This document shows positions 1 through 9,196 of a DNA stretch of 64,000 bases, one piece after another. Source of the DNA: Acidiphilium acidophilum (GTDB lineage Bacteria; Pseudomonadota; Alphaproteobacteria; Acetobacterales; Acetobacteraceae); NCBI RefSeq assembly GCF_033842475.1, contig NZ_JAWXYB010000018.1, forward strand, positions 2,711,501-2,775,500, written 5' to 3'. The position numbers were made by a program, and so were the translations under genes. The notes beneath the pieces were generated by a model, which was given only the letters and a program-made list of their open reading frames with translations, was not told where the DNA came from and searched no databases. Each line of letters opens with the position of its first letter. The first letter of the stretch is position 1.

Positions 1-1024
1 TGCGGGTGGTGGCACGCGGCAGGGTGGCGAGCCGGCGTTCGGTGAAAAAGCCGCGCAGCCGGGCGGCCATGTCGCGGGCGGCATCGTCCAGGTAGCGGCG
101 GGCGCCGAGTTCGAGGGCGCGGGATTTGCCGGCATCGTAGGCGGCGAAGGCTTCGGGGTAGCGGCCCAGACGGTCGAGCAGGCGGCCCTGTTCGGAGAGT
201 TCGGCGGGACCGAGGCCGTTCCCTTCACCGAGGCGGGACAGACGGGCGAGTGCGGCTTCGGTTTCGCCCTGGCGGGCGAGCACGGTGGCGCGCGTCAGCG
301 CGACGGCCTGGTTGCCGGGCGCGAGGGCTTCGGCCTGTTCGACCAGTTCGAGCGCACGGGGGAATTTGCGGTCGGCCTCCTCGGTCCGCGCCCAGCCGAG
401 CACGGATTGCAGCACGGTCGGGTTGATGTCGAGCGAGCGGGCATAGAGGAGGCGGGCTTCCTCGATCCGTCCCTGGGTTTTGAGGTTCCAGGCAAGGTTG
501 GCGAGGGTGACGGCGTCGTCGCGGTCGAGCAGGCGGAGAACTTCGCGGTAGTGATATTCGCCGATCAGGGCGCGGTTGGCCTCGGTCATCACGAGGCCCA
601 TGAGGTTATGGGCCTGGGCGTTGCGCGGGGCGATGCGGATGGCATTGCGGGCGTGGGTTTCGGCCTCCGCGAGGGCACCGCGGCCCAGCAGCATCAGGGT
701 GAGTTCGTTGGTGGCCGCGAAATTGTTCGGGTTGATCGAGACCATGCGGCGCAGGAGGGTTTCGGCGGCGCTGATCCTGCCCTGCTGGCGGCGCAGGCGG
801 TGGAGGGCGAACAGCGCGTCCTCGCGGCCGGGGGCGAGTTCGAGGGCGGCACAGAGGGCGATCTCGGCGGCGGCTGGATCGTTGTCGCGCAGGGCGGCTT
901 CGGCCTGTTCGAGCAGCGGGACGACCGGGGCGGTGGCGTCCGGCGGGCTGAGCGTGGCGAGATCGAGGGCGCAGCAGCGCTGGCGGCGCAGGCCGGAACC
1001 GCAAGGGCAGGGAGCAGGGTCCAC
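1..1024 (-). CDS. SEC-C motif and TPR-repeat protein, 3' end outside window
   Basis: The reading frame starts with GTG at 1024, five bases after the stop of the ATP-grasp gene, and is still open at base 1, so only about 341 N-terminal residues are present. The N-terminus carries a SEC-C-like zinc motif (PCPCGSG then RCC, about residues 5-18). TPR-type helical pairs follow, with blocks such as AAEIALCAALELAPG, AEAETHARNAIRIAP and EEARLLYARSLDINP. The last visible residues (FFTERRLATLPRA) resemble the linker before a sulfotransferase domain in TPR-sulfotransferases. The catalytic part, if present, is outside the window, so the function is not settled. It is probably the third gene of the DedA/ATP-grasp operon. 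Confidence 0.7.
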   Translation of the reverse strand, partial: MDPAPCPCGSGLRRQRCCALDLATLSPPDATAPVVPLLEQAEAALRDNDPAAAEIALCAALELAPGREDALFALHRLRRQQGRISAAETLLRRMVSINPNNFAATNELTLMLLGRGALAEAETHARNAIRIAPRNAQAHNLMGLVMTEANRALIGEYHYREVLRLLDRDDAVTLANLAWNLKTQGRIEEARLLYARSLDINPTVLQSVLGWARTEEADRKFPRALELVEQAEALAPGNQAVALTRATVLARQGETEAALARLSRLGEGNGLGPAELSEQGRLLDRLGRYPEAFAAYDAGKSRALELGARRYLDDAARDMAARLRGFFTERRLATLPRATTR

Positions 1025-1029
1025 CCCGG

Positions 1030-2139
1030 TCAGTCGTTGGCGGGATAGCGCGCCATCAGCGCCTTCTGGTGGCGCCAGGCGCGCAGCAGGCGGAGCGCAC
1101 CATAGCGCTTCACGCCCTTTGCCCGCATCGTGGCACCGATGCGGAAGGCCGCGCCGTAGTGGAAGAACTGGGTGCGATAGGCTTCGATGATGCTGGTCTC
1201 GGGATCCCAGATATGGGTGGCTTCGGAGCCCGCGCCGTTGACTTCGATGATGGTGAAACCTTCGCCGCGGCGCAGCGCGTTGGCCGAGGCGTAGCGCAGG
1301 TCGAACCGGCCGAAGTGGAAATCGGGGATGTCGCGGGCGATCGCGTCGATCCGCGCGGTCAGGGCCGGGGTGATCAGATGGCGGCCATCCTTGAAGGTCG
1401 AACCGCGGCAGTGATTGCCGACGAAGACGAGGCGGACCCGCTCGCCCGTGGCGGGAATACGGGCAGCATCGGTGCCGAGCTTTTCGAGCAGAAGCGTGGA
1501 GACGGCGTTCAGACGGTCATCGGCGGCGATCAGGTCACGGATGCGCGAGGTGCCGTCCCCCACCACGACCGGGGCGTATTTCAGGGTGATCGAGGTGATC
1601 GCGCCATGGGTAGCCCCGGGTTCGCGGATGTAGAAAATACCGGCTTCGCCTTCATCGGGCGCGAGGGCTTGGAGTTGCAGGCGGGTGGCACGGGGAAAGG
1701 CATCGAGATAGCGGGCGAGGGCATCGCTGGTTTCGATCAGGCGGACCCCGGTGCCATTGCAGCTCATGTCCGGCTTGGCGACCACGGGGTAGGTGAGGTT
1801 GGCCTGCGCCATGGCGGCTTCGGCCATGATCAGGTCGCCCCCGGGGTGGGCCTGGGTGGTGATGCCGGCATAGGGGGCGATCCAGCGCTGGGCCTCGGGG
1901 CCGGCGAGGTCGAGGATGTCGTTTTTCGATTCGCCGCAGATGCCGCCGGCCTCGATGCGTGGATTGGTCAGGGCCGGGAGGGTCAGGCTGCGGTGGCGGA
2001 TGGCCTGGGCGATCCAGAACACGACCACCGGGGCGTAGAAGACGAAGCCGGGCCAGAACTCGAAAAACGAGACCGGGCGCGCCTTGCCGCGCGGCGTTGC
2101 GGCTCCTTCGAGCCTCGTGGCGGGCGAAACATCGCTCAT
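1030..2139 (-). CDS. ATP-grasp (D-Ala-D-Ala ligase-like) protein
   Basis: This is a 369-residue protein whose ATG overlaps the stop of the upstream dedA-like gene by one base (TGATG). After a short hydrophobic N-terminal stretch (about residues 25-42, FEFWPGFVFYAPVVVFW) there is an ATP-grasp fold: YPVVAKPDMSCNGTGVRL is the ATP-binding strand-loop, and FGRFDLRY with IIEVNGAGSEATHIWDP supplies the metal-binding Asp/Glu/Asn region. ATP-grasp enzymes join a carboxylate to an amine or thiol through an acyl-phosphate. The substrate cannot be read from sequence. The conserved pairing with a DedA membrane protein suggests envelope or lipid-related work, which is inference. Confidence 0.75.
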   Translation of the reverse strand: MSDVSPATRLEGAATPRGKARPVSFFEFWPGFVFYAPVVVFWIAQAIRHRSLTLPALTNPRIEAGGICGESKNDILDLAGPEAQRWIAPYAGITTQAHPGGDLIMAEAAMAQANLTYPVVAKPDMSCNGTGVRLIETSDALARYLDAFPRATRLQLQALAPDEGEAGIFYIREPGATHGAITSITLKYAPVVVGDGTSRIRDLIAADDRLNAVSTLLLEKLGTDAARIPATGERVRLVFVGNHCRGSTFKDGRHLITPALTARIDAIARDIPDFHFGRFDLRYASANALRRGEGFTIIEVNGAGSEATHIWDPETSIIEAYRTQFFHYGAAFRIGATMRAKGVKRYGALRLLRAWRHQKALMARYPAND

Positions 2140-2729
2140 CAGGCGTCCTTTCCGGCCTTGTCCATCTGCCAGCGGGCAGCGATCCGGCCTATCACTATGA
2201 GAAGTACCACGAACACCGCAAGCCCGACCCAGCGGTAGGGGCCGAGGTAGTGAAGCATCAGCATGCCGAGTTTCAGGCTGATGAAGAACAGCATGCTGGT
2301 CCAGGCAAGGGTGGCCAGGATGGCGGCGGCGGCGAAGGTCGCAAACGGCGCCTTGAGGAAGCCGAGGGTGGTGTAGGTGGGAAGACGCAGGCCGGGGACG
2401 AAGCGACTGACCAGCACCAGCGGAATCACCCTCTGACGGACCCAGTCCCGCCCGATATTGCGGCGCCGGGGGCCGACCAGACGCCGCGCCCAGCGCACCC
2501 GCCCCGAAATCCGGCCCAGACCGTAGAGACCGAGATCGCCCAGGACGATGCCGGTATAGAGCGAGCCGAGGGCGAGCGGCAGCGATACCGCGCCGGCGGC
2601 GACCTGCATCGCGGCCAGAAGGGTCGCGGCATCTTCGAGAATGAAGGTGCCGAGCACGATGGTCGTGATCTCGAGAGGCGGGCTGCCGGCGGCAGAGCTC
2701 AGGAGGGTGCTGAAATCGCTTAACCACAT
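2139..2729 (-). CDS. DedA/SNARE-associated family membrane protein
   Basis: A 196-residue inner-membrane protein with several hydrophobic helices. It carries the family signature SRFVPGLRLPTY (about residues 108-119), matching the R-x-x-PG-x-R motif of DedA proteins, which are implicated in lipid flipping or proton-dependent envelope homeostasis. A GAGGG sequence lies about five bases before the ATG. It is the first gene of a minus-strand operon with the ATP-grasp and TPR genes. The family identity is firm but the transported lipid is unknown. Confidence 0.85.
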   Translation of the reverse strand: MWLSDFSTLLSSAAGSPPLEITTIVLGTFILEDAATLLAAMQVAAGAVSLPLALGSLYTGIVLGDLGLYGLGRISGRVRWARRLVGPRRRNIGRDWVRQRVIPLVLVSRFVPGLRLPTYTTLGFLKAPFATFAAAAILATLAWTSMLFFISLKLGMLMLHYLGPYRWVGLAVFVVLLIVIGRIAARWQMDKAGKDA

Positions 2730-2820
2730 TGGTCCCTCACATAAGCGAAACCGCGCCGTTTACCAATGCGTATCGGTTCGGGGGCGTGCCGTGATCTGGT
2801 TGCGCTCGCGATAGCGTGCG

Positions 2821-4077
2821 ATGGGACCGCGCATGAGCAGCCTGTTCCCCGCCCCCGTCATCCACGGTCTGGCCATTGCGATCTTTCTGCTGACCTATCT
2901 TGGCGTGGCGCTCGGACGGCTGCCGGGGCTGCGGCTCGACCGCACCGGGGTGGCCTTCGTGGGCGGGGTGCTGATGATCGGCTGCGGCGCGCTGACGCTG
3001 AAACAGGCCTATGCCGCGATCGATTTCGACACGATCGCCCTGCTGCTGGGGATGATGGTGCTGGCAGGCACATTGCGGCGGGCGGGATTTTTCCAGCTGG
3101 TCACGGCGGCGGCGCTCAAGCGGGCGCGCAGCCCGATCGCGCTGCTGGCGGCGGTGATCGGGGTATCGGGTGTGCTGTCGGCGGTGCTGGTGAACGATAC
3201 GATCTGCGTGGTGCTGACGCCGCTGGTGCTGGAGATCGTGCTGGCGGCGGGGGTGGCTCCCCTGCCCTACCTGATCGCTCTGGCAGCGGCCTCGAATGTC
3301 GGATCGGTCGCGACGATCACCGGCAATCCGCAGAACATTATCATCGGCAGTGTATCGGGGCTGAGTTATGCGCGGTTCTCGGGGGCGCTGGTGCCGGTGG
3401 CGCTCGCGGGGCTGGTGGTGGTGTTCGGGGTGATCGCGCTGATGTGGCGCGGGCGGTTGAAGCAGGGGGATGCGCCCGAGGCGATGGGTCATCCGGCGAC
3501 GGTGCATCGGGCGTTGATCGTCAAGGCGCTGCTGTTGCTGGGATTTTTCGTGGCGGCCTGTCTGCGCGGGATGATCCCGGCGGAGGCGGCTCTGATCGCC
3601 GCAGCGCTTATCCTGCTGACGCCCGGGATGAAGAGCGAAAGCCTGATTGCAGGGGTCGACTGGCCGTTGCTGCTGATGTTCGCCGGGTTGTTCGTGGTGG
3701 TCGCGGGAATGCAGCGGGCGGTGATCACCCCGGCAGTGGTGCAGCGGATCGCGGCAATGGACCCCGGACGGCCCTTCGTGCTGGTGCCGGTGACCGCGAT
3801 TTTGGCGAATGTGGTGAGCAACGTGCCGGCGGTGCTGGTGTTGAAACCATTCGTCGCCGCGCTGTCCGATCCGCGCCGGGCCTGGTTGATCGTGGCGATG
3901 GCGGCGACCTTTGCGGGGAATTTCACGCTGCTCGGCTCGGTCGCCAACCTGATCGTGGCGGAACGGGCACGGGCAGGCGGTGTGGCGATCGGGTTCGGCG
4001 ACTATTTGCGGGCGGGAATTCCGATCACGCTGATCAGCCTGATCCTCGGCACGGTCTGGCTGGTCTATGTCGCCTGA
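2821..4077 (+). CDS. ArsB/CitM/SLC13-type anion permease
   Basis: A 418-residue polytopic membrane protein with about ten hydrophobic segments. Diagnostic ion-transporter-superfamily motifs are VLVNDTICVVLTPLVL (about residues 122-137) and SNVGSVATITGNPQNIIIG (about 158-176), the paired hairpin regions that bind anion and cation in this family. A second motif near NVVSNVPAVLVL is the C-terminal repeat. The substrate could be a dicarboxylate, arsenite or sulfate-like anion; the sequence does not decide. An alternative ATG lies at 2833. The gene is transcribed alone, divergent from the dedA operon and convergent with plsC. Confidence 0.85.
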   Translation: MGPRMSSLFPAPVIHGLAIAIFLLTYLGVALGRLPGLRLDRTGVAFVGGVLMIGCGALTLKQAYAAIDFDTIALLLGMMVLAGTLRRAGFFQLVTAAALKRARSPIALLAAVIGVSGVLSAVLVNDTICVVLTPLVLEIVLAAGVAPLPYLIALAAASNVGSVATITGNPQNIIIGSVSGLSYARFSGALVPVALAGLVVVFGVIALMWRGRLKQGDAPEAMGHPATVHRALIVKALLLLGFFVAACLRGMIPAEAALIAAALILLTPGMKSESLIAGVDWPLLLMFAGLFVVVAGMQRAVITPAVVQRIAAMDPGRPFVLVPVTAILANVVSNVPAVLVLKPFVAALSDPRRAWLIVAMAATFAGNFTLLGSVANLIVAERARAGGVAIGFGDYLRAGIPITLISLILGTVWLVYVA

Positions 4078-4158
4078 TGCGCCTTACCCGCAGGTTGCGC
4101 ACAGGGTTGTCCACAAGGGGCGCCGAATCGGCTTCGATACGGATGGTATGGCAAAAAA

Positions 4159-4929
4159 CTATTTCCGATCAGTGGGTTGACTTGGGGTATTTATCTCACG
4201 ACTCAGAGATGTCGCGCGATTGTCCCCATGGTTATCCACAACGCCGCGCTCGTAGAACGCGACTTCGAGCGCGGCGATCATGGCGGCGCGGTCGAGTCCT
4301 TGGGGCAAGGCGGGGAACAGCTTGATCCGGATGGTGCCGGGGCGCTTGCGGATGGCGTCACGCGCCCAGTAGCGGCCGGAATCGGTCGCGACCGGGATGA
4401 CTTTCAGGCCGGTGGCTCGCGCGATGGCGACGATTCCGGGTTGCAGCGCCACCCGCTGGCCCGGAGCGACGCGGGTACCTTCGGGGAAGATGATGATCTG
4501 GCGGCCAGCGGCGGCGGCGGCGCGGCATTGTTCGATCAGGTCGCGCAGGGCGGCGGCACCCCCGGTGCGGTCGATCGCGATCTGACCGGCGGGAACCAGC
4601 AGGCGGCCGATGATCGGCATGCGCCGCAATTCCTGTTTCATGACATAGGCAGGCGCGTTGAGCCGGGTGAACCAGATCAGCGTGTCGAACGCCGACTGGT
4701 GCTGGGCGGCGAGGATGACCGCGCCCTGCGGCAGATGTTCGAGCCCTTCGATGCGGACCGAGATGCCGCAGAAGCCGCGCAGCGCGAAGAGGGCGAGCTT
4801 GGCCCAGGCCTGACCGAACGGCAGGAGGCGGGCGGGGGCGACGCGGTCGAGCACCAGGGCGATCATGCCGGCGGTGAGGGCGGAGACGATGATGAAGCCG
4901 TGGAACAGCAGCGAGCCGATCATGAACAT
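4159..4929 (-). CDS. plsC: 1-acyl-sn-glycerol-3-phosphate acyltransferase
   Basis: A 256-residue membrane-associated acyltransferase that would convert lysophosphatidic acid to phosphatidic acid. The N-terminal 30 residues form a hydrophobic anchor. The catalytic H-x4-D box is AAQHQSAFDTL (about residues 83-93) and the glycerol-phosphate-binding box is IIFPEGTRVAPGQR (about 162-175). The ATG overlaps the stop of the upstream DUF218 gene (TGATG); a second in-frame ATG follows two codons later. The last 25 residues are polar and lie in a more AT-rich stretch, a slightly long tail for the family. It is the last gene of the ftsE-ftsX-DUF218-plsC operon. Confidence 0.92.
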   Translation of the reverse strand: MFMIGSLLFHGFIIVSALTAGMIALVLDRVAPARLLPFGQAWAKLALFALRGFCGISVRIEGLEHLPQGAVILAAQHQSAFDTLIWFTRLNAPAYVMKQELRRMPIIGRLLVPAGQIAIDRTGGAAALRDLIEQCRAAAAAGRQIIIFPEGTRVAPGQRVALQPGIVAIARATGLKVIPVATDSGRYWARDAIRKRPGTIRIKLFPALPQGLDRAAMIAALEVAFYERGVVDNHGDNRATSLSREINTPSQPTDRK

Positions 4930-5582
4930 CAGAGATGCGCCTCGATATGATGGGCGGCGAAACCGCCGAGGCCGAGGCGGACCAGCACGTATTTGGTGAA
5001 TTCGGCGGCGAGCATGCGCAGCGAGCGCCAATGGTCGACATGGGCCATGGCGGGCGGGCGGACCGGCTCGGGGGTGAGGGTGACGCGGGGCATCTGGCGG
5101 CGGAGTTCGAGCAGGGCGCGCGGCATGTGGTAGTCGGCGGTGACGACGATGAGGCTGGTGATGTGGTGGCGTGCGGCCCAGCGGGCGGTTTCGCGGGCAT
5201 TTCCTCGGGTGGTGGCGGCGCGATGGCCGATGCTGATATCGGCGGCCTTCGAGGTTGCGTCGATCCCGTCGCGCGGGGTGAAGTCGCCGAGATAGGTGCC
5301 GGCGCCGGCACCGGAGATCAGCAGGCGCGGCGCGGCCCCGGCCATGAGCAGTTCGAGCCCGGCCTTGACCCGGTCCGACCCGCCGGTGAGGACGACGATG
5401 CCGCCGGCATGAGGAAGCGGGAGCGGCGCACGCTCGCCCGCGATCATCGCGAGGAACCAACCGAAGCCGATCAGCCAGATCAGGATGGCGAACATGATCA
5501 CTGCGACGAGGCGGCGCAGCCAGCGAAACCGGCGGCGCTGGCGCAGCGGCTTGAGGCCGCGACCGAGGCCCATCGCGGTCAT
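4929..5582 (-). CDS. YdcF-like DUF218 membrane protein
   Basis: A 217-residue protein with one N-terminal membrane segment (about residues 24-46, LVAVIMFAILIWLIGFGWFL) followed by a DUF218 domain. The domain shows the nucleotide-type signatures IVVLTGGSDRV, LLISGAGAG, TRGNARET and VVTADYHMPRA, the conserved blocks of the YdcF/SanA/ElyC family. Members of this family act in envelope biogenesis, but the reaction is unknown. It starts four bases inside the end of ftsX (ATGA) and runs into plsC. Confidence 0.85.
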   Translation of the reverse strand: MTAMGLGRGLKPLRQRRRFRWLRRLVAVIMFAILIWLIGFGWFLAMIAGERAPLPLPHAGGIVVLTGGSDRVKAGLELLMAGAAPRLLISGAGAGTYLGDFTPRDGIDATSKAADISIGHRAATTRGNARETARWAARHHITSLIVVTADYHMPRALLELRRQMPRVTLTPEPVRPPAMAHVDHWRSLRMLAAEFTKYVLVRLGLGGFAAHHIEAHL

Positions 5583-6488
5583 GCCAGACGCTTGAGCCAG
5601 CCGCGTACCGTGATCTGGGCGGCAAGCCAGCCGATCAGGGCGGTGGCGATGGTGAACATGACCGGGATGGCCCAAAGCAGGCCCGGCAGGGCGCTCGCCA
5701 GGCCGTGCGGGCTGGCCGGCGCGCTGGCGATGAAGCTCGATGACAGCAGTGCGAGCCACGCCAGCACCGGCAGGGCGACCAGACCGCCGAGCAGGCCGCC
5801 GGTGGCGGCGAGGCGCATGGCACGCAAGGCGAACTGGTTGGCGATGTCGGAATCGAGCGCGCCGAGGCCGTGGATGATCTCGATCGCCTCGCGCCGCTGG
5901 GACAGGCCGGACCGCACCGCGACCGCGACGACCGAGGCGGCGACCAGGGTGACGATGAGCAGAACGGCGGCGGCGGAGGCGCGCAGGCTGGTGGTGAGGG
6001 CGGCGAGACGGTCGGCCCAGCGCGCGCCGGAATCGACCAGTGTGCCGGGAACGGCGGCATCGAGCCGGGTTTCGAGGATTTTTGCGTCCGGGGCGCCGGT
6101 ATCGGCGCGGACCACGATGACGGCGGGAAGCGCGATCGGCAGCGACCCGTTGGCGGCGGTGTCGCCCAGCCAGGGTTTGAGCAGGGTCGCGAGATCGGCT
6201 TTCGACAGGAGGTGGGCGTCGCTCAGACCTTTGGTCGCCTGCAGCAGCGTCATTACCGCGTCCTGTCGCAGGGGGGCGTTGGCGGCGGTGGGCTGGGTCG
6301 GGTTCGGAACTTCGACGGTGACGAGCCCCTGCGCGCCGCTGAGCCAATGGGTGGCGAGCGCTCCGGCGGCGACGCTGCCGGCCAGCGCGAGGGCGGCGAG
6401 GAAGCTCATGGCGGCGACCATGAAGGGCATCAGCCGGTCCGCCATCGCGGCGCGCAGGCCGATGCGGTCGGCGCGGGTGGCGTGACGC

Positions 6489-6496
<8 letters not shown>
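5579..6496 (-). CDS. ftsX: Cell division ABC-type permease FtsX
   Basis: A 305-residue protein with the FtsX layout. There is a basic N-terminus and a first membrane segment (about residues 25-48), a periplasmic loop of about 110 residues that in other bacteria engages murein hydrolase activators, then three membrane segments near the C-terminus. The sequence REAIEIIHGLGALDSDIANQ is the characteristic cytoplasmic loop. The chosen ATG at 6496 overlaps the ftsE stop by eight bases (ATGGCTAG). An upstream in-frame start at 6514 lies inside ftsE and is less likely. With FtsE it should form the divisome complex that regulates septal peptidoglycan hydrolysis. Confidence 0.9.
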
Positions 6497-7169
<673 letters not shown>

Positions 7170-7259
7170 GCCCCGTCTCCATGCCGCGACCCGGGGGGTC
7201 AGGCAAGCGCCCCACGTGATTGGTTGCATGGCGCGAGCGAAAATGTCATTCGATGAGAC

Positions 7260-7790
7260 ATGCGAATAACCTGTCCGATCTGCGCTGCGCAGTACCAATT
7301 GCCGCCGGAAATGGCGATGCGGCTGCCGACGCGGACGCGATGCGCGCGGTGCGGCGGCGAGTGGGTCGCCGAGGCCGAACCGATGCCACACACGGCACCG
7401 GAACCGCTGGACAGGACGGCAGCGGCGGATTCGGCGATTGCCGCACCGGCAACGGACCCGGTGGTGCCCCGAACGGAGACGGGTGACGCGCCCGGGATCA
7501 CGCCGGAGATCACGCCAGACACTGGGCTAGATACTGGGCCAGACACCGGGCCCGCGACCCTGAATCCGCCTGCGGAGTCGAATGGTTCATCCGCCTCTGG
7601 CCTGCCGCGATCCCGGCCGGGCGGGTCAGGCGGTTCGGCGGCAGCGGCGCAGACGGGGTCGGCGATCGGCTGGTGGGTCGGATCGGTCGTGCTGGTCGTG
7701 CTGCTGATCGCGCTGTTTCTCGGATTTCACCGCGCGATCGGGGCAGCCTGGCCGCCGAGCGTCAGGCTGTACCGCATTCTGGGACTGTAA
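7260..7790 (+). CDS. MJ0042-type zinc-ribbon protein with one membrane segment
   Basis: A 176-residue protein. Residues 1-40 form a CxxC...CxxC ribbon (ITCPICAAQYQLP and TRCARCGGEW) of the MJ0042 type. A Thr/Pro/Asp-rich linker of about 95 residues with near-repeats (DTGLDTGPDTGPA) follows, then one membrane helix (GWWVGSVVLVVLLIALFLGF) and a short tail. Such proteins sit divergent from ftsE in many alphaproteobacteria, which fits this location. The function is unknown. Confidence 0.8.
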   Translation: MRITCPICAAQYQLPPEMAMRLPTRTRCARCGGEWVAEAEPMPHTAPEPLDRTAAADSAIAAPATDPVVPRTETGDAPGITPEITPDTGLDTGPDTGPATLNPPAESNGSSASGLPRSRPGGSGGSAAAAQTGSAIGWWVGSVVLVVLLIALFLGFHRAIGAAWPPSVRLYRILGL

Positions 7791-7799
7791 GACCGCAGA

Positions 7800-7997
7800 T
7801 CAGACCCGGTTTTTCATCGGGCAGGTGTTGATGCCGAGCAGAGAATAACCCGGGCAGGTGCCGATGGCGCCGGTGAGCAACGGCAGAATGCCGATATAGC
7901 CCCAGATGCCGATGGTGCCGGTGGCGGCACCGATGATCAGCAAGCCACCGACGATGATGCGGATGGCCCGGTCGATCGTTCCTTCGTTGCGTGTCAT
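7800..7997 (-). CDS. DUF2892 (YgaP-type) small membrane protein
   Basis: A 65-residue protein with two hydrophobic helices (IIVGGLLIIGAATGTIG and GILPLLTGAIGTCPGYSLLG) and the conserved Cys-containing end TCPGYSLLGINTCPM. This is the DUF2892 pattern also found fused to rhodanese domains. The N-terminus MTRNEGTIDRAIRI matches the family start. It is encoded alone, convergent with the zinc-ribbon gene. Its role is unknown; the two Cys near the membrane hint at sulfur or redox chemistry. Confidence 0.85.
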   Translation of the reverse strand: MTRNEGTIDRAIRIIVGGLLIIGAATGTIGIWGYIGILPLLTGAIGTCPGYSLLGINTCPMKNRV

Positions 7998-8156
7998 TTT
8001 CTGGTCTCCAAATTCGCGATGGTGTTCGGGTCGGGGGACGCGCCGGGTGCGGGGCTTTCCCTCGTTGGTACATTAGCACGAATGGAATATCCGCCCGGAT
8101 TTTTTTCCGTTTGCGGACGGACTTGACCGCACGCGGCAGGGCGGCGAGGGTTGGGC

Positions 8157-9161
8157 ATGGCACATGAAGTTCACGATCGGCTGCTCGTCATTGATTCCCA
8201 TGTCGATATTCCCTGGCCGAACGGGCCGGCCTTCACTGCCGATGGGCCGCGCTGCGTCGATCTGCCCAAGGTGAGGCGCGGCGGGGTGGGTGCCGTGTGT
8301 TTCGCGGCCTATATTCCGCAGGGCCGGCGTGACGAGGCCGGAAATGCCGAAGCGCGCGGGCGGGCGCTGGCGATGCTGGACACGATCGTGGCGATGGGCG
8401 GTGCCGAAGGGGCGGTGGTGGCGAGCAGTGCCGATGCGATCGAGGCCGCGCATCGGGCCGGGCGGTTCGCGGTGATCCCTGCGGTGGAGAACGGCACTGC
8501 GCTGGGCGGCGACCTTGCTCTACTCGACGAATTCGCGGCGCGGGGTGTGCGTTATATGACCCTCACCCATAACGGCCATAATGCCCTGGCCGATGCGGCG
8601 ATTCCGCGCGCGGACCTTGGCGACGGGCCGACCGAGCATGGCGGGCTTTCCGCGCTCGGGCGGGACGCGATCGGGCGGATGAACCGGCTCGGTATTCTCA
8701 TCGATGTCAGTCACGCGGCGAAATCGACCATGATGCAGGCGGTGGCGCTGTCGCGGACGCCGATCGTCGCGACGCATTCCTGCGCCCGGGCCCTGTGCGA
8801 CCATCCGCGCAATCTCGATGACGAGCAACTCGACGCGATGCGCGATGCGGGCGGGCTGGTCCAGATCACCATGGTGTCGGCGTTTCTCAGGCGCGGCGCC
8901 AAACCCTCGGAGGTCAATGTCGGGACCATTGCGGATCATGTGGATTACGTCGCAGGGCGGATCGGCATCGATCATGTCGGGATCGGGACGGATTTCGATG
9001 GTGGCGGCGGTGTCGCGGGCTATATGCATGCGGGCCAGACCCCGGGACTGACCGCGGAACTGGCGAGCAGGGGGTATGACGAGACCGCGCTCGGCAAGAT
9101 CTGGGGCGGGAATTTCCTGCGGGTGCTGCGGGTGGCGGAACGCGAACGGCAGGCGGCCTAG
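8157..9161 (+). CDS. Membrane dipeptidase (peptidase M19)
   Basis: A 334-residue zinc peptidase of the renal dipeptidase family, hydrolysing dipeptides. Metal ligands are visible in IDSHVDIPW (HxD, about residues 12-20), the Glu of VIPAVENGTAL, and the His residues of THNGHN and ATHSCARA. GIGTDFDGGGG is the conserved C-terminal Asp loop. ATG at 8157 follows a GCGAGGG stretch; a TTG two codons upstream is possible. No signal peptide is seen, so the enzyme is probably cytoplasmic. It is convergent with dnaQ. Confidence 0.88.
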   Translation: MAHEVHDRLLVIDSHVDIPWPNGPAFTADGPRCVDLPKVRRGGVGAVCFAAYIPQGRRDEAGNAEARGRALAMLDTIVAMGGAEGAVVASSADAIEAAHRAGRFAVIPAVENGTALGGDLALLDEFAARGVRYMTLTHNGHNALADAAIPRADLGDGPTEHGGLSALGRDAIGRMNRLGILIDVSHAAKSTMMQAVALSRTPIVATHSCARALCDHPRNLDDEQLDAMRDAGGLVQITMVSAFLRRGAKPSEVNVGTIADHVDYVAGRIGIDHVGIGTDFDGGGGVAGYMHAGQTPGLTAELASRGYDETALGKIWGGNFLRVLRVAERERQAA

Positions 9162-9196
9162 CACGGCCCTGCTTCCCCGCTACCCTGGCCCCTGCC

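Noticed and set aside
1069-2238. Long open frame on the plus strand, 389 codons
   Set aside because: It is antisense to the ATP-grasp gene, shows a low-complexity Gly/Asp/Glu-rich composition typical of GC-rich shadow frames, and has no family motifs.
2766-4325. 519-codon plus-strand frame over the anion permease
   Set aside because: It is a shifted frame of the permease gene, rich in Gly, Arg and Ala, with no transmembrane pattern; the permease frame has clear motifs.
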